64,000 nucleotides of DNA from Flavobacterium sp. HJ-32-4. GTDB lineage: Bacteria > Bacteroidota > Bacteroidia > Flavobacteriales > Flavobacteriaceae. Positions 8,595 to 16,248 of the stretch are shown one piece after another. A program made the translations under genes and the position numbers. Location of the stretch: NCBI RefSeq assembly GCF_022532105.1, contig NZ_CP092832.1:2385001-2449000 (forward strand), written 5' to 3'. Positions within the stretch are counted from its first letter, which is position 1. Every line of letters begins with the position of its first letter. Under the pieces are notes generated by a model. The model saw only the letters and a program-made list of their open reading frames with translations, was not told where the DNA came from and made no database searches.

Positions 8595-10049
8595 TTACTT
8601 AATTTGTTCCCATAAAATTCGCATAAAATCTGAGATGTTGTCCCAGGCAATATTTAAGTTTTCATATTTTGGTGACAAACGATTGGAGTGTATATATGCG
8701 TGGAGGGTATCAACATGGAATACACCATCTTTATCTTTTAATTCAGCTCTAATTCCTTTACAAATTGTGCCTTTACTATCTGCAACCTTAGTAGATTCGA
8801 GGTGATTTGTGACAAGGCCGATTTTCTTACGTAAATCATAACCGCTTGAAGACGCAGTTAGTGCATCCGTTAGTCCCTTGTTCTCAATGTAAGAGTCTAC
8901 ACTTAGTTCTACAAGTACTCTGAAAAGCACCGCACCGGCATTTGTATGTTTCTGAATGTTCAGCGAGTAAAATTCATCGCGAATGGTGTTTACCTTAGGG
9001 TTCAGAATGCGAACATTGAAAGACCTTGGAATCAAATAAATTCGATATTTTGAACTTTCATTCCTGCTGTTGCCAGGGCTGGAGGTATTCGTGTCTTGCC
9101 CTTGCTCCGCATTGTTGTTAGAGCTTTCAGTGCTTGAATTGGGATTAGAGCCATTATTACTCGCCGTGGAATTTTGAGCGTCATCGGCGTTTGTTGACTT
9201 TGATTCGCCGCCTTGGGAATTGTTATTGGACGTATTGTCTACCGTTTCTTCCTTTGGCGCATTTGGGTCAGGAATACCATATCCGGTCATAAAATCTGTC
9301 TCCCTAATTTTTCGGTGAGTAAGATGCCCATGTCCAATATCATGCATCATTTTTTCAACCTCTTTCCGATAATTTATCTTCGGGTAATTATCGATAATAT
9401 CATTTCTAGATGAATAGCCTAATCTAACGTAAACTCTGTTAATCAAAAGGTCTAAAACACTCAATCCATAATCGCCACCCCATTTTGATTTTTCATCTTG
9501 GGTTAGATTTGTACCCCACATCAAATATTTTTCAAGAAGTGTAAGTCCCGGCTCTGAGCCCCCATTCTCCTCCCTATTTAGTCTTGCGGTTGCAACTGAA
9601 CCCCATTTCTCTCTCGAAGTTTCTTGTTTCTTGCCGTGAATTCTGCTCACAATTTTCTTAACCTGTTCGATTTCAGAAATCTCAAAAACCGAACACGGAA
9701 CGGTACTATTAGCTTTCAACCATTCTTTAGATAATCCTCTAATTTTAGCTTTAGTGGTTTCATCTAAATCGAAATCATCAAGGATGTGAAGTTGGTGAAT
9801 TAGCTTACACGCTGCAACTCTTCTGTTTCCTTCTTTTACAATGTACTTACCACCATCATTAAGAACAATAATGTTCTCAGTGACGCTGTACCCTTCATCA
9901 ATTATGTCATTAAGGATGGCAATAAAGTTATCTTTAGAAATTGATATCAAAGCAGTTATAGCACCACTTTCAGTTTGTTGATTTACAGTTCGATAGTTTT
10001 GCAAATCAAGATTAAGGTCCTTGATTGAGTAGTACGAATTTTTAGGCAT
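8595..10049 (-). CDS. ParB/Srx-like N-terminal domain protein with a helical C-terminal domain
   Basis: A 484-residue cytoplasmic protein. Residues ~25-150 resemble a ParB/sulfiredoxin-like domain, including EGNRRVAACKL (73-83), the GNRR variant of the ParB box II that in some relatives binds nucleotide. Residues ~265-335 are a low-complexity Asn/Ser/Gly/Glu linker. The last ~150 residues are helical, with LVELSVDSYIE and LHAYIHSNRLSPKYENLNIAWDN segments resembling C-terminal domains found in defence-associated ATPase and nuclease proteins (inference). It is the first gene of an A+T-rich two-gene operon with the adenine methyltransferase. A role in DNA marking or phage defence is plausible but unproven. 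Confidence 0.7.
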   Translation of the reverse strand: MPKNSYYSIKDLNLDLQNYRTVNQQTESGAITALISISKDNFIAILNDIIDEGYSVTENIIVLNDGGKYIVKEGNRRVAACKLIHQLHILDDFDLDETTKAKIRGLSKEWLKANSTVPCSVFEISEIEQVKKIVSRIHGKKQETSREKWGSVATARLNREENGGSEPGLTLLEKYLMWGTNLTQDEKSKWGGDYGLSVLDLLINRVYVRLGYSSRNDIIDNYPKINYRKEVEKMMHDIGHGHLTHRKIRETDFMTGYGIPDPNAPKEETVDNTSNNNSQGGESKSTNADDAQNSTASNNGSNPNSSTESSNNNAEQGQDTNTSSPGNSRNESSKYRIYLIPRSFNVRILNPKVNTIRDEFYSLNIQKHTNAGAVLFRVLVELSVDSYIENKGLTDALTASSSGYDLRKKIGLVTNHLESTKVADSKGTICKGIRAELKDKDGVFHVDTLHAYIHSNRLSPKYENLNIAWDNISDFMRILWEQIK

Positions 10050-10296
10050 GGCTGGTTAGGTAAACACGCCTAAATTTAAAGAAAATAAATTTTCATAATC
10101 TATTTTTAGGATATATTGCAAAAAACAACGATTAGCTACATTTTTTTAAGAATAGGCTTCTTTAATAAATATGTAAATTGAAATTATTTCATCCCCGAGG
10201 CTCTGTCTATGATCACTTCAAAATCTGGTGTATTTCAATTGTGCTCTCAGTGTTCGGAAATCGTTGTCCAAGAAACAAAATCGGATGTTTCAATGA
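10050..10296. other. A+T-rich gap upstream of the ParB-like gene
   Basis: No coding frame or RNA gene was recognised. The region should hold the promoter of the ParB-methyltransferase operon, but no TAnnTTTG box on the minus strand stood out. The full gene-free stretch 10050-10543 also contains the T9SS remnant and a terminator. Confidence 0.5.
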
Positions 10297-10491
10297 TTTT
10301 TTTTTAAGCGGAAAGTCTTCGTCAAGGCGAACTTGAGTTACCGTCTTATAATCCAGAGCAGACAAGTATCCGCATTCGTGGATGCGCGGGTCTCCGATAC
10401 CTTCGACATTTCAGCGCTACCGGTGGCCACTTATTTTGTCAAAGTGTTTACCGCGAAGGGCGTTGCCATGACGCAGCTGTTGAAAAGGTAA
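10297..10491 (+). pseudogene. Remnant of a T9SS cargo gene (C-terminal sorting tail only)
   Basis: An open stretch of 64 codons without a start, preceded by an in-frame TGA at 10294. Its translation ends TFDISALPVATYFVKVFTAK and, after a few more residues, QLLKR and stop. This is the hallmark end of a T9SS type A sorting domain (strand, ALP-G-Y-VKV turn, basic terminus). The rest of the gene is missing and A+T-rich island DNA lies directly upstream, so the gene was probably truncated when the island was inserted or rearranged. Confidence 0.7.
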
Positions 10492-10515
10492 AAAAAATCC
10501 CAGCCAAAGCCGGGA
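10491..10515 (-). terminator. Terminator of the secreted protein gene at 10544-11074
   Basis: On the minus strand, GCCGGGA-type and TCCCAGC arms (7 bp, one mismatch) around a short loop are followed by seven T, 28 bases after the stop codon. Confidence 0.75.
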
Positions 10516-10543
10516 CTCTCCATAGGTTTGTTGTTTGCGGTGT

Positions 10544-11074
10544 TTACGGTTGGGCGCGGATGTATTTTTCGACGTTTACCTTGTCGTTTTTGTCGTCATA
10601 CGTTTCGAGCACCAGGTTGCCGTCGGTATCGAAATAGCCGATCGACGTGCGGTCTTTGGCGCGGTAGATATAGGTGTTGATCGAGGTTTTGCGCAGTCGG
10701 GCCGGCTTCTGGCCATCGGCACTCATCGAATAACCTGATGCGTCAAGGGCGATGCGGTAGTTCTTGCCGTTTAGGTTATAGATGGCCGAGCGGTCGACCT
10801 CAACCGTACGGGTCGTGCCATCCGGATTCGTGATCTGGGTCGTGGAGGTTACCTCTACGGGTGTGTCGGCGACCCGCTTGTTGAGCGAATTGTTATCCGG
10901 CTCAAATTGGATATCCTGCTTCTGCTCGACATTCTCTTTTTTGACATACTGCTTCTCGCCATCCGAGTCTTTTACGGTGGTAACAGTCGTTTTCGTTTCG
11001 CTCTGTACCTGCTGGTTTTGTGCCGAGGCATAACAGGCGAACAATAGGGCGGTGGTGATGCAAATTACTTTCAT
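10544..11074 (-). CDS. Secreted protein of unknown function
   Basis: A 176-residue protein starting MKVICITTALLFACYASAQ, a signal peptide cleaved after about residue 19. The mature N-terminal part is hydrophilic and Gln/Lys/Thr-rich; the C-terminal part has short beta-like segments such as YNLNGKNYRIALDASGY and RTSIGYFDTDGNLVLETY. I do not recognise a family. The frame stays open upstream to 11335, but those codons run through a heptamer repeat array, so I take the ATG at 11072-11074, which gives a proper signal peptide. It stands alone and has its own terminator. Confidence 0.72.
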   Translation of the reverse strand: MKVICITTALLFACYASAQNQQVQSETKTTVTTVKDSDGEKQYVKKENVEQKQDIQFEPDNNSLNKRVADTPVEVTSTTQITNPDGTTRTVEVDRSAIYNLNGKNYRIALDASGYSMSADGQKPARLRKTSINTYIYRAKDRTSIGYFDTDGNLVLETYDDKNDKVNVEKYIRAQP

Positions 11075-11150
11075 GGCTTTTCTTTTTGGGATAAGCCAAA
11101 GGTAGGCAGCGGAGGGGGAAGGGGGGTTATATAATCTGGCGTTGGAGTTG

Positions 11151-11270
11151 TATAGTTTGAGTTTTGGGTTTTGAGTTTTGGGTTGAGGAAGAACGCGGCT
11201 GGAAGAGGGTGGAGGGTTGATGGTTGATAGTTGATAGTTGATGGTTGATGGTTGATGGTTGATGGTTTGA
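11151..11270. repeat. Heptamer arrays: GTTTTGG/TTGAGTT block and TTGATGG/TTGATAG block
   Basis: Two 7-bp-period arrays, 11151-11190 and 11211-11270; the second has about eight copies alternating TTGATGG and TTGATAG. They lie between two minus-strand genes. Together with the repeats at 11319-11526 they fill the gene-free stretch 11075-11526. Confidence 0.8.
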
Positions 11271-11318
11271 GTGGAAGCTTGATAGTTCACAGTTTCGGAA
11301 GACCAAAACGTACCCGTA

Positions 11319-11526
11319 TTTCTCGTGTGAATCAATCCAACTCAAAGCCCAAAAGCAAGACTTTCTCGAGTGAATCGATCCAACCCAAAACCCAAAACCC
11401 AAAACCCAAAACTCAACCCTTACCAGCGGTTTCTCGAGTGAAGCCATCCAACTCAAAGCCCAAAATGCACAAGTAATTTCTCGAGTGAATCAATCCAACC
11501 CAAAACCCAAAACCCAAAACCCAACC
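11319..11526. repeat. Four-copy direct repeat TTTCTCGAGTGAATCAATCC with ACCCAAA heptamer runs
   Basis: Copies of a ~25-base unit start at 11319, 11362, 11430 and 11477; three contain CTCGAG and one has CTCGTG. Each copy is followed by CCAAC(T/C)CAAA, and copies two and four are followed by runs of the heptamer ACCCAAA. Spacing is irregular (43, 68 and 47 bases). The array ends at the ilvE stop codon. Confidence 0.8.
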
Positions 11527-12585
11527 CTACACCTTCACCGTCCACCCAAACGTATCCTCTGCCAGTTTATACTGGATGTCGGTGAGTTTCGTTTTCAGTT
11601 GCAGCGCGACGGGGTTGTCGAGTTTCGGTAGTTCGTAATAGACGTCCTGATAAGAGAAGCCCGTAATGGGGTTGACGACAGCGGCGGTGCCGGCTCCGAA
11701 TATTTCCTGGAGTGTGCCGTTTTGCGCAGCGGCGACGAGTTCGTCCACCAGCACCGGGCGCACTTCGGTTTTGATACCGTCGCGCTGGGCGATGTCGAGC
11801 AGGCTCTTACGCGTGACACCATCCAGGATGCGTTCGCTGGTCGGGGCGGTGAGGAGCGTGTCGCCGATACGGAAAAACACGTTCATCGTTCCCGATTCCT
11901 CGAGGCGGGTGTGGGTCGCGTCGTCCGTCCAGATGACTTGTTGGAAGCCTTTTTCATTGGCCAGTTTCGTAGGGTAGAACTGTCCGGAATAGTTACCGGC
12001 TGCTTTCGCGGCACCAATGCCCCCGTTGGCCGCGCGGCTGTAGTGTTCGGCAATGATCACCTTGACCTCGCCGGAGTAATACGATCGGGCGGGCGACAGG
12101 ATGATCATAAAACGGTATTGGGTCGACGGCGCGGCGATGACACCACTGCCGACGGCAATCATAAAAGGTCGGATATAAAGTGAGTTTCCTACGCCTTTCT
12201 TCACCCAGTCGCGCTCGATGGAAAGGAGTTCTTTGAGTCCGTCCAGGAAGATCCACTCGTCGAGTTCCGGCATGGCCATGCGCACGGCCGAGCGGTTCAG
12301 GCGGTTCAGGTTTTCCTCCGGACGGAAGAGCCATACGTCATCCTGTTCGTCTTTATAGGCCTTCATCCCTTCGAAGATCGCCTGTCCGTAGTGGAACACC
12401 TTCGCCGACGGGTCGAGCAGGAACGGCTCATACGGCTTGATCACCGGACGTTGCCATTTTCCTTCTTTGTAGTCACACCATAACATATGGTCGGTAAAAA
12501 CCGAGCCAAACGGCAGGTTGTTGAAATCTACGGAATCGATTCGGGATTGGGCAACGCGGATAATGTCGATCTCAGAAGTGCTCAT
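11527..12585 (-). CDS. ilvE: Branched-chain amino acid aminotransferase
   Basis: A PLP fold-type IV transaminase that interconverts leucine, isoleucine and valine with their 2-oxo acids, in the cytoplasm. The 352 residues fit the longer eukaryote-like BCAT family: FHYGQAIFEGMKAY near 64-77, Lys194 in GAAKAAGNY as the likely PLP lysine, and the late GTAAVVNPI substrate loop. Heptamer repeats begin directly at its stop codon and no terminator was seen. It is transcribed alone; upstream (12586-12802) lies the intergenic region shared with the divergent DUF4920 lipoprotein. Confidence 0.93.
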   Translation of the reverse strand: MSTSEIDIIRVAQSRIDSVDFNNLPFGSVFTDHMLWCDYKEGKWQRPVIKPYEPFLLDPSAKVFHYGQAIFEGMKAYKDEQDDVWLFRPEENLNRLNRSAVRMAMPELDEWIFLDGLKELLSIERDWVKKGVGNSLYIRPFMIAVGSGVIAAPSTQYRFMIILSPARSYYSGEVKVIIAEHYSRAANGGIGAAKAAGNYSGQFYPTKLANEKGFQQVIWTDDATHTRLEESGTMNVFFRIGDTLLTAPTSERILDGVTRKSLLDIAQRDGIKTEVRPVLVDELVAAAQNGTLQEIFGAGTAAVVNPITGFSYQDVYYELPKLDNPVALQLKTKLTDIQYKLAEDTFGWTVKV

Positions 12586-12764
12586 GGGCCTTTACAGGAT
12601 TATGGGTAGACGTGACCCTTGAGAAATCCAGCCGGTCGTAACGTTATGGGAAGGCTCTTGGGATGCCGCTAAAGTAACAAAATTCGGAATCCGCACGATG
12701 GCCCAAGGTCTTTATTTTACTGACAAATTGCCGTGATTTTCTAACAATAATGAAGAGAAACCTG

Positions 12765-12772
12765 TATTTTTG
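12765..12772 (+). promoter_or_regulatory. Promoter -7 box TATTTTTG of the DUF4920 gene
   Basis: Matches TAnnTTTG and lies 30 bases before the ATG at 12803. It probably drives the DUF4920-heme lipoprotein-mnmD run. Confidence 0.55.
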
Positions 12773-12802
12773 TGGTGCACTTTGCGTAATACTCAACTAC
12801 AT

Positions 12803-13429
12803 ATGAAAAAAATCCTGCTCGTTGCCTGTGCCGCTGCACTCTTTGTTTCCTGTAAAAATACCGATAAGGAAGTCGCACCTGACGCGGCCCCCAAAAAGGA
12901 AACCGATACTATTGTAAAAGATACGGTATCTGTTACCCAGGCAACCGACGAGGCGGAAGTGCCCGAGGCAACAGAAGCACCGAAGGAAATCGTAGTTACT
13001 GCCGCCGCGGAGAAACCTGTTGCGGTGGAGTATGCGTCGTTCGGAAAGAAGATCGCCGCCACACAGGCGCTGACCGCCGACCAGATGCTGAAGAAATACA
13101 AGACGCTTAAAAAAGGCGATACCATTGCGGTTAAGTTCAAGTCGCGCGTGGCCGATGTTTGCAAGAAAAAAGGCTGCTGGATGTCGCTCGACCTGGCGAA
13201 AGGCCAGACCGCGTTTGTGCGTTTCAAGGATTACGGCTTTTTCGTGCCCCTGAACGCGACGAATTCGGAAGCGATCGTCAGCGGTCGTGCGTTCGTGGAT
13301 GTCGTATCGGTCGATGAACTGAAGCATTACGCCAAAGACGGCGGCAAATCGCAGGCAGAAATCGATAAGATCACCGAACCGGAAGTGACCTATGCCTTTA
13401 CGGCGGACGGTGTGCTGCTGTCAGAGTAA
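12803..13429 (+). CDS. DUF4920-domain lipoprotein
   Basis: A 208-residue lipoprotein: MKKILLVACAAALFVSC gives a lipobox with Cys17. An Ala/Glu/Pro/Thr-rich linker follows, then a C-terminal DUF4920 domain beginning around YASFGKKIAA. That domain contains CKKKGCWM, a Cys-x4-Cys pair that may bind a metal or form a disulfide. The ATG at 12803 was chosen over an upstream in-frame start at 12770 because it gives a normal lipoprotein signal. The family is common in Flavobacteria and has no known function. It lies 12 bases before the heme lipoprotein gene, likely in one operon. Confidence 0.82.
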   Translation: MKKILLVACAAALFVSCKNTDKEVAPDAAPKKETDTIVKDTVSVTQATDEAEVPEATEAPKEIVVTAAAEKPVAVEYASFGKKIAATQALTADQMLKKYKTLKKGDTIAVKFKSRVADVCKKKGCWMSLDLAKGQTAFVRFKDYGFFVPLNATNSEAIVSGRAFVDVVSVDELKHYAKDGGKSQAEIDKITEPEVTYAFTADGVLLSE

Positions 13430-13441
13430 TTCGATCTCCAG

Positions 13442-13909
13442 ATGAAGCAGTTTGTATGGGCCGTGGTGTTGCTGGCAGTAGTCGGCTGCACAAAGAAAGA
13501 AGCCGTAGCGGCAGAACCGGCCAGGAAAGTCGATTCCGCGGCATGTGCCCAACCATCGGCAGGCAAGAAGAAATTCGAGATGTACGAGATGTCGGAAATG
13601 GCGGCGCTCATGGAGAAGATGTTCCAAAAGAATATGGAACTGAAAGCCCGGATCGAAAAAGGGGAGAAGATCGGCGCGTTCGATTCGGATTTCCTGCGCA
13701 TCCACAAAGCCCAAATGACCGACGGAAAAGAAAACGATGCGTTCTTCAAGGCTCAGGCCGCCGCGTTTATCCAATCACAGCAACTGATCTACGAAGATCC
13801 CGATAAGGCGAAAGAGCATTTCAACGACGCGGTCAATACCTGCATTTCCTGCCACCAGGTGAAATGCACCGGACCCATCGCACGGATAAAGAAACTCCGG
13901 ATCAACTAA
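13442..13909 (+). CDS. Lipoprotein with a C-terminal c-type heme site (cytochrome c'-like)
   Basis: A 155-residue protein. MKQFVWAVVLLAVVGC is a lipoprotein signal (Cys16). The mature part is helical and Met/Lys-rich (MYEMSEMAALMEKMF), and near the C-terminus is CISCH (134-138), a CxxCH covalent heme attachment motif, followed by a third cysteine at 142. A helical protein with a C-terminal CxxCH resembles cytochrome c' or related heme sensors; this is inference. It sits between the DUF4920 lipoprotein (12 bases upstream) and mnmD, whose ATG overlaps its TAA by one base. Confidence 0.78.
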   Translation: MKQFVWAVVLLAVVGCTKKEAVAAEPARKVDSAACAQPSAGKKKFEMYEMSEMAALMEKMFQKNMELKARIEKGEKIGAFDSDFLRIHKAQMTDGKENDAFFKAQAAAFIQSQQLIYEDPDKAKEHFNDAVNTCISCHQVKCTGPIARIKKLRIN

Positions 13910-14574
13910 TGCGCCGCGAGATCATCCGGACGGGCGACGGCTCGACGACGATCTATCTTCCGGATCTGGAAGAGAATTACCACTCCAGACATGGTGCTAT
14001 ACAGGAAGCACGACACGTTTTCCTGCGTCACGGACTCGACCTTTTCCCTGACAAGTCGGAACTGTGTATACTGGAGATCGGTTTCGGTACCGGACTCAAC
14101 GCGCTTCTGACGGCTATCGAAAATGAAGGCACGGGACGTATTATAAGGTATACAGGAGTGGAAGCCTATCCGGTGGAAGCTGCTGAAGCGTCCCAGATGA
14201 ACTATCCGGAAGCGGTCGGACACGTATTGGCTGCTAGTATCTTCACCGACATGCATAAAGCGGAGTGGGAAGTGGAAGTGGCGCTGACACCGTCTTTTTA
14301 TCTTACCAAGCGCCAGCAGTTCTTTGCGGATATTGTGGATGAGGCGGCATTCGACCTCGTCTACTTCGATGCGTTCGGCTTTCGCGTGCAGCCGGAATTG
14401 TGGAACGAGGATATCTTCCGCCGCATGGCACGGGCACTGCGTCCGGGTGGCGTTCTGGTCACGTATGCCGCGCGTACCGTCATCCGGCGCAATATGGAAG
14501 TGGCCGGTTTTTCGGTCGAGAAGCTGGCGGGTCCTCCGGGTAAACGGGAGATGATGCGGGCCCGTCGCTCGTAA
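13909..14574 (+). CDS. mnmD: tRNA (mnm5s2U34) methyltransferase MnmD
   Basis: Transfers the final methyl group in forming 5-methylaminomethyl-2-thiouridine at the tRNA wobble position, the stand-alone counterpart of the MnmC methyltransferase domain. The 221 residues show the SAM motif LEIGFGTGLNAL, the TPSFYLTKRQQFFADI region and VYFDAFGFRVQPELWNEDIF, characteristic of the family. The start at 13909 forms TAATG with the preceding stop. MnmE, which acts earlier in the same modification pathway, is encoded at 56.6-58.0 kb in this window. Confidence 0.88.
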   Translation: MRREIIRTGDGSTTIYLPDLEENYHSRHGAIQEARHVFLRHGLDLFPDKSELCILEIGFGTGLNALLTAIENEGTGRIIRYTGVEAYPVEAAEASQMNYPEAVGHVLAASIFTDMHKAEWEVEVALTPSFYLTKRQQFFADIVDEAAFDLVYFDAFGFRVQPELWNEDIFRRMARALRPGGVLVTYAARTVIRRNMEVAGFSVEKLAGPPGKREMMRARRS

Positions 14575-14576
14575 CC

Positions 14577-14612
14577 CAACGGACGTTTTTTGTATTTTTA
14601 GCAACGGACGTT
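14577..14612. repeat. Direct repeat CAACGGACGTT (two copies)
   Basis: Perfect 11-base copies at 14577-14587 and 14602-14612, 25 bases apart, flanking a TGTATTTTTAGC stretch. This lies in the short gap before the lipoprotein gene and could be an operator or two binding half-sites around a weak promoter box. Confidence 0.45.
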
Positions 14613-14657
14613 AAACCCAAGAGGGCGTCAGGCGTCTTTCTGACAAAAATGTTTATT

Positions 14658-15398
14658 ATGAATCACTACTCATTTTCCCTTCGGGCCTTTTCGATCGGTG
14701 TGATCGCTTGTGCCTTTTCCGTATTGACCTCCTGCGACAACAATGACGATACGCAACAAGTGAGCGTGCAGGAGCAGGACGCCGCCGACGCCATTTCGAA
14801 CAGTGTGACTTCCGACACCGGTGGACTCGCCCGCACGATTTCGCAGGCAGTTACCTACGCGTCGGACGAAGACGTCTTTACCGATACACCCTCTCTGGCG
14901 TGCGGAACAACCTACACCGCCAGTTATGCCGATTCGTACGACGGGCCGTTATATGACTTCAACTACACCATCGATCGGAGCACTACCCTTGTGTGCACCG
15001 ATGGGGCTCCGGCGCATTTGGCGTTTTCCGGACAGTTCCATGGTACGTACGATACCCCGAGGATGTCGTCTGACGATTCCTCTACCACGTCGCTTATCAT
15101 CACCGGAATCGGACCGCAGCCGACAGTAGCAACCTTTAATGGGACGTATGTACGCAACGGTTCGCAGCAATCGAAGATCCGTCAGATGAATAGCTTTACG
15201 AGCATCATCGAACTGACACTTAATGATGTGAAGGTCAATAAAACAACCCGCGCCATCGTATCGGGCAGCGCTGACTTCACCTTCCAGGGGCAGGGTACGG
15301 GAGGTGCTTCCTTCAACTACACCGGCACGATTACCTTCAATGGCAACGGAACTGCTACATTGGTTTTCAACGGAGGCTCGTTTACAATCGACTTGTAA
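14658..15398 (+). CDS. Lipoprotein of unknown function
   Basis: About 246 residues, starting MNHYSFSLRAF, with a lipobox LTSC (Cys26) followed by Asp/Asn-rich DNNDD. The mature part is Thr/Ser/Gly-rich and beta-strand-like, with GFNGxxT-type segments such as GGASFNYTGTITFNGNGTAT, suggesting a beta-sandwich or barrel-like envelope protein. An in-frame ATG three codons upstream (14649) is an equally possible start. I do not recognise the family. A strong terminator follows, so the gene is transcribed alone or as the end of the mnmD run. Confidence 0.68.
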   Translation: MNHYSFSLRAFSIGVIACAFSVLTSCDNNDDTQQVSVQEQDAADAISNSVTSDTGGLARTISQAVTYASDEDVFTDTPSLACGTTYTASYADSYDGPLYDFNYTIDRSTTLVCTDGAPAHLAFSGQFHGTYDTPRMSSDDSSTTSLIITGIGPQPTVATFNGTYVRNGSQQSKIRQMNSFTSIIELTLNDVKVNKTTRAIVSGSADFTFQGQGTGGASFNYTGTITFNGNGTATLVFNGGSFTIDL

Positions 15399-15422
15399 CA
15401 AACAGCGGTTCTATTCTACTTA

Positions 15423-15467
15423 AGGGTGGTGGTTTTTTTAGAAAACTTTACCACCCTAAATTTTTTT
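15423..15467 (+). terminator. Terminator after the 14.7-kb lipoprotein gene
   Basis: An 8-bp stem AGGGTGGT/ACCACCCT with a 19-base A+T-rich loop is followed by AAA and seven T. Confidence 0.8.
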
Positions 15468-15510
15468 ATCGGCACCTTTTGCCTTTATTTTAACCTAAAA
15501 ATCATTTATC

Positions 15511-16038
15511 ATGAAACGACTACTGTTACTACTTACCGTATTTGCCGGCGCGACGGTCTTCCAAAGCTGTGAAGGCGATAGGGGTCCTGCAGGACCTGCG
15601 GGGCCGGATAGCCTGGTGTACGAACTTTTTAATGTGGACTTTACCCTGTCGAATGGCGAATATGTAATCAACCGCCAGTGGGTCGACCTGATTGGTGGCG
15701 ACCTGTATGACGAAGAATCCATCCTGATTTACCGCCTGACCGATACCTTCAACAGCAATGGCGAGACGGTGCCGGTGTGGCAACTGATTCCACGTACGCT
15801 GTTTTTGGAGGAAGGAGAGTTGGATTACGATTTTGACTTTAGTAAAAAGGACTTCTTTATTTATGCAGGAGGAACCTTCGATGTAGCGACTACGCCCGAG
15901 TTCATCAACGACCAAACCTTTCGTATCGTCGTGATTCCGGGTTATTTCGCCAACCGTCGCGCGGTAGACTATAATGACTACAATGCCGTCATCAAATTCT
16001 ACGGCATCGATGACAGCCACGTAAAGCGCATCAACTAA
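15511..16038 (+). CDS. Lipoprotein with a short collagen-like GPAGPAGP motif
   Basis: A 175-residue lipoprotein: MKRLLLLLTVFAGATVFQSC places the acylated cysteine at residue 20, directly followed by EGDRGPAGPAGPDS, a short collagen-like segment often seen after the cysteine in Flavobacteria lipoproteins. The remainder is acidic and aromatic (YDFDFSKKDFFIYAGGTFD) and probably beta-rich. I know of no function. It lies between two terminators (15423-15467 and 16061-16080), so it is a single-gene transcript. Confidence 0.75.
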   Translation: MKRLLLLLTVFAGATVFQSCEGDRGPAGPAGPDSLVYELFNVDFTLSNGEYVINRQWVDLIGGDLYDEESILIYRLTDTFNSNGETVPVWQLIPRTLFLEEGELDYDFDFSKKDFFIYAGGTFDVATTPEFINDQTFRIVVIPGYFANRRAVDYNDYNAVIKFYGIDDSHVKRIN

Positions 16039-16060
16039 TAGGTGCATGCGATCAAATCAA

Positions 16061-16080
16061 GGGGCTTCGGCCCCTTTTTT
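16061..16080 (+). terminator. Terminator after the collagen-like lipoprotein gene
   Basis: A GGGGC/GCCCC stem closes a TTCG tetraloop and is followed by six T. Confidence 0.9.
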
Positions 16081-16199
16081 ATTTCCCAAAGTGAGCGATA
16101 CCCCTCATTTTGGACGTTTCGACAAGGGTTTGTTTATAAAAATGGCTTTATACCCCCAAAATTTTTAGGGGTGTATGCGTTCTGATTCTACTATTTTCT

Positions 16200-16207
16200 T
16201 ATTTTTG
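16200..16207 (+). promoter_or_regulatory. Promoter -7 box TATTTTTG of glnN
   Basis: A TAnnTTTG match 41 bases before the ATG. No clear TTG at the -33 position was found. Confidence 0.45.
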
Positions 16208-16248
16208 CCCTATCTTTTTTATAGGTATAACAAAAAAACTCAAACTTT

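Noticed and set aside
11075..11335. In-frame 87-codon extension of the secreted protein at 10544-11074
   Set aside because: Consists of heptamer-repeat translation (INHQPST-like), upstream of a good signal peptide start.
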